64,000 nucleotides of DNA from Tubulanus polymorphus (GCF_964204645.1 NC_134033.1:10871155-10935154), one strand, 5' to 3'. Counted from the stretch's first letter, positions 1 to 10,876 are shown. Program-made: numbers and translations. Notes: generated from the sequence alone by a model not told the origin.

Positions 1-160
1 CAGTGCAGAACTGAAGCTGTCCTTATGATATATATTACAATAGTGGACGATAACATTTCAAATGAAACCGTCTGCTTATTTTAGGGTGGAACCGTAGCTA
101 GACCGCACCTAGATACTACATATTATAGTAGACCCGGAAAAACTACTACTATTTATAGGC
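1..160. other. Unassigned left edge
   Basis: No gene or repeat recognised. It precedes the point where similarity between the two receptor-bearing units begins. Confidence 0.5.
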
Positions 161-754
161 TAACCCTTAAAGCCCACCCTACCCCTAACCCTAAACCGGC
201 CTCGGCTGTGATTGTGAAACACATATTATATAGTGTTGTTAAAATACAGTGTTTATCTATGATAGCGTACTGAGGTCTGTAAAAATAGAAAATTAGACGT
301 AATCTACGGAGTGATAGCTTTAGTGATTCAGACGAAATTGTGGATTAAATCTGCAACTCCTTGGACGATTATTTTACAATTAATGATCATTACAGAAGGA
401 ACCCCACCGCTACTGAGGGTGTTGTTTTATTGATTAATTGGTTGAACACGTTAGAGATTTCATGTCATCAAATTACATGATTATTTGCGCGTGACTCCGA
501 ATAAATCTGTCATATCGGAGCGGTTCATACCTTAGTGCGAGTTACGTCTAGGATTCGCTCTTCAAAAGTGATGATTTATAGGTTTAGAATTCAGACTCGA
601 GCTTGTAATATTATTCAACTTCGATATATTTCCATCTTTAATTCATCGACCGCAGTAGCATCAGCTACAGCAGCTACAGCATCAGTTCATCATCCTTCAA
701 CCGCTTCAGTGATTCTATTCTATCTAGTTCTAACTGTACAGTTTATGACGTTGC

Positions 755-1717
755 ATGAAGATTCGCGGGATGAATAATCAGACATTTATAGACAAGTCGT
801 TGTATTTTATACCGTATGTAGAAGCATTAGTGGCTAATCACGCGAAGAGTCACGCGACTAACACGATTCGTATTATTGATATCACTGTTTTGACGGTTAT
901 CTGTATTCTAGGAATATTTGGTAATCTTATGATTATAATATTGATGATATCTCCAGAGTTGTGGAAGTTGTCTTACAGTCGTTTCTTCCTCGCTCTTGCC
1001 ATTTCTGATATTCAAGTTATTCTACATTTTCTCATAATTCTAATCAATACGGTGACGTTGTCCGATACGGTAAAAGCGACCTCGTGGTTAAGCTGCGCGA
1101 TGCAAGAATATATGGTGTGTTGCGCAGGTGCTTTTAGTCCTAGTTTATTGATTTTGATATCATTGGAAAGGTTATGCGTCGTACGGTACCCGTTCCGCGG
1201 ACCTCGATTCTGGACACCTAAAACCGTGTCTATATCGATATTTGTACTGTTAATCGTTGTATTAGGTGCCTACGGATTCATCTTCTTTACGATAACTTAC
1301 AACGATATGATTTTAAACTGTGTTCTATCGGAAAGCGCGATTTACGCTTATTCTAAAATAGTGCCGTTAATGTACAGTTACATACCGATAACTTCATTAG
1401 TTATATTGAACTCTTTATTAATCGCTTCAGTAAGATCCATGCAACAGAAAGTCGACTCTACACAAACAAATAATAATCAAGTTACTAAAATATCCATTTT
1501 AGTTTGTGCGTTTTTTCTGATTACAGTCATGCCTAATATAGTAGTAGCGACGTTAGTTCTAGATCCTCAGTGGTCAGAATCGTTGAAAATTCCATATCTC
1601 GTCACTCATCGCATATTCTGTTTTAATTATGCCGCAAATTTCTTTATCTACGTCATATCCGGTCGACGCATTCGAATGACGATAAAAACTCTTTTTACTA
1701 AATCATGTAAATCATAA
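755..1717 (+). CDS. Class A (rhodopsin-like) GPCR, copy 1
   Basis: A 320-residue intronless seven-helix receptor, presumably signalling from the plasma membrane. Seven hydrophobic segments lie near residues 40-65, 75-100, 112-138, 157-181, 203-227, 244-269 and 283-302. Family marks are GN in helix 1 (N57), LAISD in helix 2 (D85), C114 and C189 for the extracellular disulfide, E138-R139-L140 in place of DRY, P211 in helix 5, P260 in helix 6, and NFFIY (295-299) in place of NPxxY. The NFFIY form followed by SGRR is common in peptide receptors of the FMRFamide-like sort, so a peptide ligand is a reasonable guess. The helix-6 toggle tryptophan is absent (V258 by alignment on P260). N-terminal NQT is a possible glycosylation site. 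The start could also be Met6. There is no long C-tail. A near-identical copy lies at 7864. Confidence 0.9.
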   Translation: MKIRGMNNQTFIDKSLYFIPYVEALVANHAKSHATNTIRIIDITVLTVICILGIFGNLMIIILMISPELWKLSYSRFFLALAISDIQVILHFLIILINTVTLSDTVKATSWLSCAMQEYMVCCAGAFSPSLLILISLERLCVVRYPFRGPRFWTPKTVSISIFVLLIVVLGAYGFIFFTITYNDMILNCVLSESAIYAYSKIVPLMYSYIPITSLVILNSLLIASVRSMQQKVDSTQTNNNQVTKISILVCAFFLITVMPNIVVATLVLDPQWSESLKIPYLVTHRIFCFNYAANFFIYVISGRRIRMTIKTLFTKSCKS

Positions 1718-1803
1718 GTTTCTCACTCAATACTATCTCATCCCCGCACCCAAAATTATGGTTCACCTAACCTGATGATATGGCCGTGTCGATTTCGTTG
1801 GTT

Positions 1804-1945
1804 GCCAGTTGCACAGTTGTGACTTAAGTCCAAAAGTGGTCTGAAATCCTAAGACTGATTGATCTTTATTTGTTAGATTGGCTATAGAATCCAAGTCGGT
1901 CAAGGACTGATATCAGATCTAAGCCATTACTGTGCAACAGACGCC
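1804..1945. mobile_element. Foldback MITE remnant (GCAACTGG-ended family)
   Basis: The ends read GCCAGTTGCACAG and CTGTGCAAC in inverted orientation. The interior (CTTAAGTCCAAAAG, then GATTGGCTATAGAA) matches the reverse complement of the better preserved element at 59270-59413. It lies in the 3' flank of receptor copy 1 and was duplicated with it. Confidence 0.7.
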
Positions 1946-2353
1946 AGTATTCTTATTTAAGTCTCAATCACTTCCAATAATGTTCAATAATCGAATGGAA
2001 TTGGCTGGCGAGGATAGAAATTACATTCAGAAGCCGAAAAACAGCAAGCAGTTTGTTTTAAAGTCGAACTACCCGTACTCACTGGTAAATGCCAATTTCA
2101 CGTTGTTTGGAGCCATTTTAGAACAGTGTCACTTCGACCTAGAGAGATTTCACCTACCCTGAGTGTTACTTGATAAAAGTTCCTGTGTACCAAGTTTAAT
2201 CGTAATCGGTCCATTTGTTCAAGAGATATAGACATTTATCCAAAGCGACACCTATGGAAAAGAGTGGAAATGGTTGCATACCAACCGTTAAGTAGATATT
2301 GTGTTATATATATATATATTGAATAATGTCACCAACTCTTTCATTCATTTAGA

Positions 2354-2359
2354 AATAAA
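2354..2359 (+). promoter_or_regulatory. Candidate polyadenylation signal of receptor copy 1
   Basis: An AATAAA hexamer about 640 bp after the stop codon, near the end of the duplicated unit. It is conserved in copy 2 at 9460-9465. Use is inferred. Confidence 0.35.
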
Positions 2360-2800
2360 CTACTGTATTGAGCGAAGTATCCTTTAAAATAAGTGGCCTT
2401 TACTAGATAAAGGATGAAGCAAATATTTGTGTTCAAAATATATAAGTTAGTAGAATCCATTGATCAAAAAACAACCCGAGTCAAACAGATGATCATCATA
2501 CTACAAAGACCTCGCTGGGCCAAAAATTAGCCCCAACCCGAGGCACTAACCCTAGTTAAGTTATGTATTTATTCACAAAATAGATTGATACAAAGCATTT
2601 AAGTATACATGTATAATAAAAAACAGTGTAGCAATAAATTATGCGAGGGGTTAGGAAAAGCCAAGTTAACGGCTTAAACAAGTCCTTTCCCCTCCACAAC
2701 ATACAAACCTTCTCTCACCCTCTCACAGCAATCATTCACTCGTTACGCAATCATACTAGAAAAGTAGCATGACAAATCTAATCAAGAATTATTAGATTTA

Positions 2801-3306
2801 TTATGATAAAAAAACCGAAAAGAATCCAAAGGCTAACATGCTAATGGGCTCAGTAATTACTATAATTAGATGAGATTTTAGGGATATAGTGAAAATATTC
2901 AGTTGACGTATAGATTTTAGATTATTTGGCAGTGCGTTCCAATGTTTAGGTCCTTGAATTTTGATAGAGTTAATTCTGAGATTTAATCTAGCAAACTCTA
3001 TGTGCAGGTTTTTGGGTCGACGTGAGGACCACCTATTACGTGTAACATTACGAAAAACGAAAAACTCGCTAAAAACTGAGGGCAGCAAATTATTAACTGT
3101 GAAAAAACAAATGTAATCAGTTGAAGTTTGTAAATATCATGCAATTTTGGGATACCCAATTTCTTAAAGATCGGCGAGGTATGCTCGAGCCAATCCGAGC
3201 GTGTTATTATCCTGACTGCCTTCTTCGAAATACGAGAGTTCCCCCAAACGATATTGGAATATTGCAAATGTGAATGAACAAGACAAAGGTAAAGATTTTT
3301 TAGCAC
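2801..3306 (-). pseudogene. LINE-A ORF2 C-terminal region, frameshifted
   Basis: Two overlapping minus-strand reading frames (3306-2998 and 3088-2801) carry typical post-RT LINE sequence: HLQYSNIVWG, then TSPIFKKLGIPKLHDIYKLQ, then an N-terminal-to-tail block ending in HWNALPNNLKS. In related elements these lie in one frame, so at least one frameshift lies in the overlap. Confidence 0.75.
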
Positions 3307-3599
3307 ATCAGAAGGAACGAAATACTTGAGCCTGTTAAGGAATGATGATATGATCTTTCCATGTTAATCTCTGATCGAATATAACTCCCAAAAATTTTGC
3401 GTTTTCAACACGGGTTTTTTTTTTGTCCACCGAGGAAAAGATTGAGATGGATATGGGGTTCAAAACAAAAAACCATAAACTGTGTTTTTCAAATATTAAC
3501 AGAAAGCCTATTTTGCTCTAAACCATTGTAGGAGTTTATCTAATTCCGAGTTCAATAGAAGTTCTAACTCATGTGGATTTTGCCACTTACAAAAAAATT

Positions 3600-4603
3600 A
3601 CTGTCGTCCGCAAATAACACAGAATCCAAAAGTTTACAGGAAGATGGGCAGTCGTTTATATAAAGCAAAAAAGCAAGGTTCCTAAAATTGAACCCTGGGG
3701 AACCCCTGAAGTTATGTTAGCAGTGTTGGAAATATGTTTTTTATATTTTACGGCCTGTTTTCGTGCTGATAGATAACTTTTGAACCGAATAAGAGGTTGG
3801 CCACGTATTCCATTATACTCCAATTTAGCTAAACGGATTTGGTGGTTAAGCGTATCAAATGCTTTGGACAAGTCGATAAAGACCCCAACAGTTGTATCAC
3901 CCTTTTCCAGGTAATTTGATATGTTATCTAGATTATAGGACAAAGCCGAGGAAGTGGAATGCTTCTTCCTGAAACCAAACTGATGATTACTTAAAATATT
4001 AAATTTTTCTAGGAAAGACGACAGCTGATTGTAAACAAGGTTTTCAAGGATTTTAGAAACCGACGGAAGAACCGATATTGGCCGGTAGTTACTAAAGAGT
4101 GACTTGTCGGCATCCTTATAAATGGGAGTAACGTGGGCAACTTTTAGTTGGCTAGGCACAATGCCTGCAGAAATGCTGCAATTGAAAATTGAAAAGTGAT
4201 TGAAAAGTGGTTGTGATATTATTTCTATAATAGATTTTAGTAGTTTCAAACTAATTTTGTCACTGCCACAGGAGAATTTACTTTTCATTTTTGAAACTAG
4301 ACTTACAATTTCTCCTGGGCTAGTTGGCATAAGGAAGAAATTATTTGTGAATTTCTCATCCAGAAAATCATTAAAATCATACGCGGAACTAGGAATATGG
4401 GATTCGAGCTTCGACGCAATATTTACAAAGTAGTCGTTAAAGTGATTAGCAATATCCTGTTCGTCAGATAAAATCTCATTATCATATCTAAATTCAGCAT
4501 CAAACCTGTTTTGTTTATCTTTTTTCAGTAAAGAATTTACAAGTTTCCAGGTTTCTCTCTGGTCATGTTTACATGAGAAAAGATTTTTCTCTGTAGTAAC
4601 CAT
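3600..4603 (-). pseudogene. LINE-A reverse transcriptase domain
   Basis: The longest open part (4603-3656) has the RT series: VAHVTPIYKDADKSLFSNYR, the fingers/palm aspartate in VFIDLSKAFD, and SGVPQGSILG. The open frame closes just after, but another frame continues YINDCP and then the catalytic FADD box (3603-3614). The RT is therefore complete in content but frameshifted shortly before the active-site aspartates. It is not functional as it stands. Confidence 0.85.
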
Positions 4604-4878
4604 ATTTACCTTTCTTAATTACAGAATTTAGAATATTACGATATTTGCAATAGATGTCTTTGTTTTCTAGAGACCTGGACTTTATATACTTTCTGTATAA
4701 TTTTTCTTTACGTTTTATAGAACATTTGATTCCAGACGTGATCCAAGGTTTACTAATACTACTGGATTTTGGAGAAATATACTTAAAAGGAAAACAGGCT
4801 TCATTATTATCTACAATATTATAAAACTCATTGTACGATATTTTGGGGTCATTACTGTTATAAACACACTGCGAGTTA

Positions 4879-5747
4879 CTAGTTGAAAAGACAGCGTGAA
4901 AGACGGTCGATAGATCTAGGGTTTATATCACGGATCTGAATTTCAGGCGTCAAGAGATTAGCTTCATGTAAAATTCCAGTGATAATAGCAAAAACGGGGA
5001 AGTGATCCGTGATATCAACCAAGAATACACCGCTATATATCTGGAATTCTTCATAGAAATTTACTAGAATGTTATCAATAATGGTCGCTGAGTGGTCAGT
5101 GACCCGAGTAGATAAGTTTATAAGCGGAGCGAAAGAATTGGAAATTACTTCGTTTATAAAAGAGTCACGTATAGCACTATTTCCATAATTACCACAGTCA
5201 ATGTTGTAATCACCCATTAGATATTTTTACCATTAAAGATTCAAACTCACTTAAAAATTTATTAAGATCTGATTCTGGTGGTCGGTAGATCACACCTATT
5301 AATATCTTTCTAGAATTGCGACCGCGGATCCCTATAAATAAGTTTTCAGCTATAGATAGATCTTTCTAATTTTAAAAGGAATTGAATCGTTGATCAAAAG
5401 ACCAACTCCACCCCTCCTTTATTAGATCTGCAACAGAAAATACTAGTATAATTGGGGAGGTGGTACAAGGACTCGTTAGGAGCATTGCCATCGGTCCATG
5501 TTTCTGTTAGCCCGATAACAGAAAATTTATGAGTTAATAGATTTAAATAGTCCGTCTGACTCCCAAAGTTTTTCCTGGCGCTACGCACATTTGCGTGAAA
5601 AACACTCAGAATGACATTATTGCCATGCTTTCCCGAATTTGCGTTAAATTCGGTAGACGAATAGTATTTACAATTGTTGAACTCGGTTTCCATAGGACAC
5701 GGTCTATTGGGACGAGCGGATATTCCGGGATAATAACGATTTGCCAC
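4879..5747 (-). pseudogene. LINE-A APE-type endonuclease, broken
   Basis: Two minus-strand frames hold its halves. 5747-5394 has FHANVRSARKN and GLTETWTD, the N-terminal motif and catalytic Glu. 5217-4879 begins with MGDYNIDC (the GDFN-type block), then RVTDHSATIIDNILVN and DITDHFPVF, the terminal Asp-His pair. The interval 5394-5217 is decayed. This protein would nick target DNA to prime reverse transcription. Confidence 0.8.
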
Positions 5748-5916
5748 AGAATACAGTCATATAATAGAGCGCTAGTCTAGCCATATGTGAAGTCACATTA
5801 AGAGGTTTAACTATCATCCACATTTTGTTTTTTAGCTTGTTTCTCAGCGCTAGGTGGGGTCTCTGTTGATGACCGGCCTTTTCGCTTCTTTGGTAATGAA
5901 AACATCTGCATCTGAT

Positions 5917-6440
5917 TCAGACTTCCATGCATCTACGAAGTTCAGAAAGTGCCGATTTACCAAGATCGTTTAGATGTATGCCAGTCATGTCGCTGATATT
6001 GTAGAAACGTTCTCGTATTGCTCCCAATGGTTTGAGAACGAAATCATTGTTTATATACATGATGTTCTGTTTAGAGCAGAATTTGTCCATAAATGTATTA
6101 ACTGTTTCAGATGCAGCATTAAAATTGGCAGCAGCGGGAGTTACAGCTTTCCTAGGTATTATGCTAGAGAAAGCTATTTTTGCATTTGGATAATGTTCGT
6201 GTACTTTGGCCATCACTACTGTCAAATTCATCTTCGCAGCGTCGATTTCGGACCTATAACGGTTAACGTCATTGGTACCGAGATGAACCACGACGTTAGT
6301 AACGGAGTCGGGTTTAGGGATCTGAGAGTCGGCTTTGTCGAATAGCTGCTCGATGTTCTATGCCGTTGCTCCAGATTGATGTATTACAATTCCGTCAGGA
6401 TACTTTAAGTTTCTCATGTTAGAATCTCCAATCATAACAA
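5917..6440 (-). pseudogene. LINE-A ORF1 SGNH hydrolase/esterase domain
   Basis: Minus strand: the GDSN nucleophile block is at 6429-6418, an in-frame TAG follows at 6360-6358, then HLGTND and, near the end, GIHLNDLG, the block with the catalytic His. These are blocks I, III and V of the SGNH family. Esterase domains are known in ORF1 of CR1/L2-clade LINEs. The stop between blocks I and III makes this copy a pseudogene. Confidence 0.75.
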
Positions 6441-6483
6441 CGTTTTTGGAGGATTGTTTACTCGGTTCCGGTACCGGTTCCGA

Positions 6484-7165
6484 TTACATTGTCGGTGATT
6501 TTTCGACGGAGGTCAATTCCGTATTGTTGCCCTCATCGGGATTTGATTGACTGTCACGAGGTTCACGATTTAACTGACAGTCAGGGGCTTTATGGTCTAA
6601 AGCTCCACATCTGAAACACTCGATTGATCTTGTTTTTGATTTCTGGTGACATTCGTATGAGCTGTGATCACCTAGGCAATGTTGGCAACATATGCCTGTA
6701 CAGTACAAACGAACTTTATAGCCAAGTATATTCGTGTATGTCGGTATTACATCGGTGACTTTTTTAAGTTTAAGATACCGCGTACCAGTAAAAATATCAG
6801 TCCCTTTTATGGTACCTTTCCTGGTTGATCCGTCCACATAATCTCCGTATTTAAAAGTTCGCTATGGTTTATCGTCCATTTCTATCGGAGCATCCACTAC
6901 CTTAACGGTCATATAATTCTCATCAACATCCATGAAGTTAATAGACACTCCATTAATATCTAATCCCGACAATTTCAGTGTTTTTACTTTCCAAATTCGC
7001 TGTTGTTATCACAGAGTCTTTTGCTGTTATTTGAACAGAGTAAATTAAACTTACATCCATTTTGTGCCTTATCGCCTCGATAATTTGCTGGTGAGATATT
7101 TTTCTTTCATTTCCTAACTCCTGTAATCCAAATTTAATGGACATGTCCCTTGTTAATCCACTCAT
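6484..7165 (-). pseudogene. LINE-A ORF1 N-terminal part with two zinc knuckles
   Basis: A start-proximal piece (7165-6953) begins MSGLTRDMSIKFG. A second piece (6837-6484) carries CQHCLGDHSSYEC and CFRCGALDHKAPDC, two CCHC-type knuckles expected to bind RNA. The pieces are in different frames with a decayed gap. The esterase block follows downstream on the same strand, so knuckles plus esterase probably formed a single ORF1 protein. Confidence 0.75.
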
Positions 7166-7863
7166 ATTTATTATCTTGCTATATATGGTTGAATCTAGAC
7201 GTTATAGATAGAGTAAACTGACCAAAATCATAGATTTACGATGAAGAGCTCCCTAAGCACGGCTGCTCATATCCGCCATGTTCTTTTCTTTTACCTAACC
7301 CTAACCCTAAAAGCCAACCCTACCCCTAACCCTACTAACCCTAAACCGGCCTTGGTTGTGATTGTGAAATACATATAGTGTTGTTAAAATACAGTTTATT
7401 TTTCTAAGATGGCGTACTGAGGTCTGTAATAATAGAAAATTAGACGTACTCAACGCAGTGAGCTTTTTAATTCGAACGAAATTGTGGATTAAATCTGCAA
7501 CTTCTTGGGGGATTATTCTACAATTATGATCATTACAAAAGGAACCCCACCGCTACTGAGGGTGTTGTTTTATTGATTAATTGATTGAACACGTTAGAGA
7601 TTTCATGTCATCAAATTATATGATTATTTGCGCGTGAGTCCGATTAAATCTGTCATATCGGAGCGGTTCATACCTTAGTGCAAGTTACGTCAAAAGTGAT
7701 GATTTATTGGTTTAGAATTCAGACTCAAGCTTGTAATATTATTCAACTTCGATATATTTCGATCTTTGATTCAGCTACAGTAGCAGCAGCAGCAGCCGTT
7801 CATCATTCCACCGCTTCAGTGATTCTATTGTATATAGTTCTAACTGTATAGTTTAGACGTTGC

Positions 7864-8826
7864 ATGAAGATTCGCGGGATGAATAATCAGACATTTATAG
7901 ACAAGTCGTTATATTTTATACCGTATGTAGAAGCATTACTGGCTAATCACGCGAAGAGTCACGCAACTAACACGATTCGTATTATTGATATCACTGTTTT
8001 GACGGTTATCTGTATTCAAGGAATATTTGGTAATCTTATGATTATAATATTGATGATATCTCCAGAGTTGTGGAAGTTGTCTTACAGTCGCTTCTTCCTC
8101 GCTCTTGCCATTTCTGATATTCAAGTTATTCTATATTTTCTCATAATTCTAATCAATACGGTGACGTTGTCCGATACGGTTAAAGCGACCTCGTGGTTAA
8201 GCTGCGCGATGCAAGAATATATGGTGTGTTGCGCAGGTGCTTTTAGTCCTAATTTATTGATTTTGATATCATTGGAAAGGTTATGCGTCGTACGGTACCC
8301 GTTCCGCGGACCTCGATTCTGGACACCTAAAACCGTGTCTATATCGATATTTGTACTGTTAATCGTTGTATTAGGTGCCTACGGATTCATCTTCTTTACG
8401 ATAACTTACAACGATATGATTTTAAACTGTGTTCTATCGGAAAGCGCGATTTACGCTTATTCTAAAATAGTGCCGTTAATGTACAGTTACATACCGATAA
8501 CTTCATTAGTTATATTGAACTCTTTATTAATCGCTTCAGTAAGATCCATGCAACAGAAAGTCGACTCTACACAAACAAATAATAATCAAGTTACTAAAAT
8601 ATCTATTTTAGTTTGTGCGTTTTTTCTGATTACAGTCATGCCTAATATAGTAGTAGCGACGTTAGTTCTAGATCCTCAGTGGTCAGAATCGTTAAAAATT
8701 CCATATCTCGTCACTCATCGCATATTCTGTTTTAATTATGCCACAAATTTCTTTATCTACGTCGTATCCGGTCGACGCATTCGAATGACTATAAAAACTC
8801 TTTTTATTAAATCATGTAAATCATAA
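7864..8826 (+). CDS. Class A (rhodopsin-like) GPCR, copy 2
   Basis: A 320-residue paralogue of the receptor at 755. By eye there are 14 nucleotide differences over 963, seven silent and seven replacement: V26L, L52Q, H91Y, S130N, A294T, I301V and T315I. All family marks of copy 1 are kept: N57, D85, C114, C189, ERL, P211, P260 and NFFIY. L52Q puts a polar side chain inside helix 1, the only change likely to affect packing. Both frames are fully open while the flanks have indels, which suggests selection on both proteins. Ligand unknown; peptide-type by the helix-7 signature. The start may be Met1 or Met6, as in copy 1. Confidence 0.9.
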   Translation: MKIRGMNNQTFIDKSLYFIPYVEALLANHAKSHATNTIRIIDITVLTVICIQGIFGNLMIIILMISPELWKLSYSRFFLALAISDIQVILYFLIILINTVTLSDTVKATSWLSCAMQEYMVCCAGAFSPNLLILISLERLCVVRYPFRGPRFWTPKTVSISIFVLLIVVLGAYGFIFFTITYNDMILNCVLSESAIYAYSKIVPLMYSYIPITSLVILNSLLIASVRSMQQKVDSTQTNNNQVTKISILVCAFFLITVMPNIVVATLVLDPQWSESLKIPYLVTHRIFCFNYATNFFIYVVSGRRIRMTIKTLFIKSCKS

Positions 8827-8912
8827 GTTTCTCACTCAATACTATCTCATCCCCGCACCCAAAATTATAGTTCACCTAACCTGATGATATGGCCGTGTCA
8901 ATTTCGTTGGTT

Positions 8913-9047
8913 GCCGGTTGCACAGTTGTGACAAAAAGTGGTCTTAAATCCTAAGACTGATTGATCTTTATTTGTTAGATTGGCTATAGAATCAAGTCGG
9001 TCTAGGACTGGTATCAGATCTAAGCCATGACTATACAACAGACCCCG
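8913..9047. mobile_element. Foldback MITE remnant in copy 2
   Basis: Equivalent of the remnant at 1804-1945, with a small deletion after the left end (GTTGTGACAAAAAGTGG). The inverted right end is more degenerate (CTATACAAC). Confidence 0.6.
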
Positions 9048-9507
9048 GTATTCTTATATAAATCTCAATCACTTCCGATAATGTTCAATAATCGAATGGA
9101 ATTGGCTGGTGAGGATAGAAATTACATTCAGAAGCCGAAAAACAGCGAGCGGTTTGTTTTAAATATCACTCAAACTACCTGTACTGGTAACTACCACTTT
9201 CACATTGTTAGGAGCCATTTTAGGACAGTGTCACTTCGACCTAGACACTGAGATTTCACCTAGACCCTGAGTGTTACTTTTTAAAAGTTCCTGTGTATCA
9301 AGTTTAATCGTAATCGGTCCATTGGTTCAAGAGAAATAGACATTTATCCAAAGCGACACCTATGGAAAAGAGCGGAAATGGTTGCATACCAATTGTAAAG
9401 TAGATATTGTGTTATATATATATATTGAATAATGTCACCAACTCTTTTATTCATTTAGAAATAAACTACTGTATTCAGCGAAGTATCTTTTAAATATGTT
9501 TATTCAC

Positions 9508-9804
9508 CAGGCCAACACTAAGGTTTCTGCGTTGATTAAACAGGCCAACACTAGGGTTACTGCGTTTATTAAACAGGCCAACACTAGGGTTTCTACGTTT
9601 ATTAAACAGGCCAACACTAGGGTTACTTCGTTTATTAAACAGGCCAACACTAGGGTTTCTGCGTTTATTAAACAGGCCAACACTAGGGTAACTAGGTTTA
9701 TTAAACAGGCCAACACTAGGGTTACTTCGTTTATTCACCAAGCCAACACTAAGGTTTCTGCGTTTATTAAACAGGCCAACACTAGGGTTTTTGCGTTTAT
9801 TAAA
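9508..9804 (+). repeat. 33-bp minisatellite, nine copies
   Basis: Exactly nine 33-bp units with the core CAGGCCAACACTAGGGTT. Units differ mainly in a short variable stretch (TCTGCG, ACTTCG, TCTACG) and in AAACAG versus CACCAG. Because 33 is a multiple of three and few stops fall in the unit, one plus frame (11-residue unit QANTRVSAFIK) and two minus frames stay open throughout. I do not call a protein here. Confidence 0.95.
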
Positions 9805-10330
9805 CAGTTATCCATAAACTACTGATATATAAAGAGACTTTTGCGGAATATATTATTCGACTGTGATGTCTTAATCGAATTCTTCGCGTGGGCCCGATAC
9901 AGTTTTATGAAAAGTACCAATATTTTAAATCACCGAGTATACGGTAGGTTTTTTTAATGAAATTACGAACGACATTATCACCAGTGGTGATCATACAGTG
10001 ACATCATCACTCCGATCTGGATTACATTGGAAGCGCCGTGACTTTGCGGTTCTTACGATACTTTTCGGATGCCAGTGGAGCGAGTAAAATTAGTACCCCT
10101 TAATGAAAACATGAGTCTCTAAACAAAAAACACCACATTTTCTTCGATTTCTACCCGCCGCCGTTCCGCGGGAATTTACGATTGCGATTACGATTTATTT
10201 ACACTCCAACCATTTCCATGGTATATGGAGGAAAACTATTACACACGTATATACAAATATTTACAAAACAACACTGAAGTGATTAAAATTTAGAGAATGA
10301 AAACGTAACAAAATATATATACATCAACTA
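9805..10330. other. Spacer without recognised gene
   Basis: Between the minisatellite and the 3' end of LINE-B I see no coding signature, inverted ends or RNA-gene boxes. Confidence 0.5.
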
Positions 10331-10815
10331 TTTACAATACTATATATACTATAGGAGGGATCTATATACATCTAAGCCGGTCTTAATGAAGTTGACCGTT
10401 GGGTTTTTCAGAATATCAAGGGTATTGAAGGTATTCAAATTCAAATAGTTTTTCCGGGGTTCGTTAAGTAAGGTACAGTCAAACAGAAAATGGGATTCGT
10501 CACCTAAAGTATTACAAGTGGGGCATATTCTATCGGCTCTGTCTAAATGAAGGTTCGAAAATTTGTTCACAGGTAAAATATAGGACCCGACCCTAAATTC
10601 AAATAAACTAGTTCCTAAGTCATCACCAAGTTCTATTATATACTGCTCTAACCTAATATCATTTTTATATTGCCTAAAGTTAGTGTATACGGTTTCTTGG
10701 AGGTGCTGGTCACGGAGTATCTGTTTTATTCGTTTTGAAAAAGATTTACTGTTAGTCATGAATTGATGCGTCCAAATAAAGGACAAACCACAGTCATCAA
10801 AGGTTTTCTTTATAT
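10330..10815 (-). pseudogene. LINE-B (old LINE) ORF2, C-terminal fragment
   Basis: The minus frame, from about 10803 down to 10349, reads DDCGLSFIWTHQF and ends with a zinc-binding tail, CPTCNTLGDESHFLFDC, typical of the C-terminus of LINE polyproteins. The upstream part of the same protein lies beyond the Penelope insertion at 12794-13094. Skipping the insertion together with one copy of its 12-bp target duplication reads SPWLSYIKK straight into TFDDCGLSF. The last 20 or so bases are an AT-rich 3' end. Confidence 0.85.
10804..10815. repeat. Target-site duplication, left copy (Penelope insertion)
   Basis: TTTTCTTTATAT here is repeated exactly at 12794-12805. The two copies bracket the palindromic Penelope insert. 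Confidence 0.85.
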
Positions 10816-10876
10816 CCGAATAACCATAGAAGCGATAACATTAAAAACCTCATTTTCTAATGAGTAACTACAGTTT

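Larger units (their letters stand above)
161..2390 (+). repeat. Duplicated unit, copy 1, carrying a receptor gene
   Basis: This stretch matches 7296-9496 from just upstream of a run of CCCTAA-like words, through the receptor coding region, to a shared AATAAA (2354-2359) and the following tract. Similarity is highest in the coding region. The upstream and downstream parts have several small indels, for example a short deletion before the second copy's start codon. Both copies are in the same orientation, so this is a direct, probably recent, segmental duplication. The 3' part of each copy also holds a foldback MITE remnant. Boundaries are by eye, within about 15 bp. Confidence 0.9.
2560..7285 (-). 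mobile_element. LINE-A: decayed CR1/L2-type non-LTR retrotransposon
   Basis: On the minus strand, in order, are ORF1 with zinc knuckles and an SGNH esterase (about 7165 to 5917), an APE-type endonuclease (5747 to 4879), a reverse transcriptase (4603 to about 3600) and a C-terminal domain ending near 2801. All modules are in the expected order and spacing but are split by stops and frameshifts, so the copy is near full length and dead. The 3' UTR is rich in AATAAATA words. It fills the gap between the two receptor units. Ends are approximate. Confidence 0.8.
7296..9496 (+). repeat. Duplicated unit, copy 2, carrying a receptor gene
   Basis: Second copy of the unit at 161-2390, in the same orientation. 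It starts in CCCTAA-like words (7293-7345) and ends within a few bases of the first base of a 33-bp minisatellite. AATAAA at 9460-9465 matches the one in copy 1. Confidence 0.9.

Noticed and set aside
1932-2162. 76-codon frame after receptor copy 1 and its partner at 9027-9251
   Set aside because: The two copies lose similarity of reading frame through indels while the receptor frames do not, so these are untranslated flank.
9508-9804. CRISPR array
   Set aside because: The units are contiguous with no unique spacers, and the genome is animal.
9490-9825. Overlapping repeat-protein frames on both strands
   Set aside because: Frames stay open only because the 33-bp unit is a multiple of three. 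No promoter, splice or conserved flank supports a gene.
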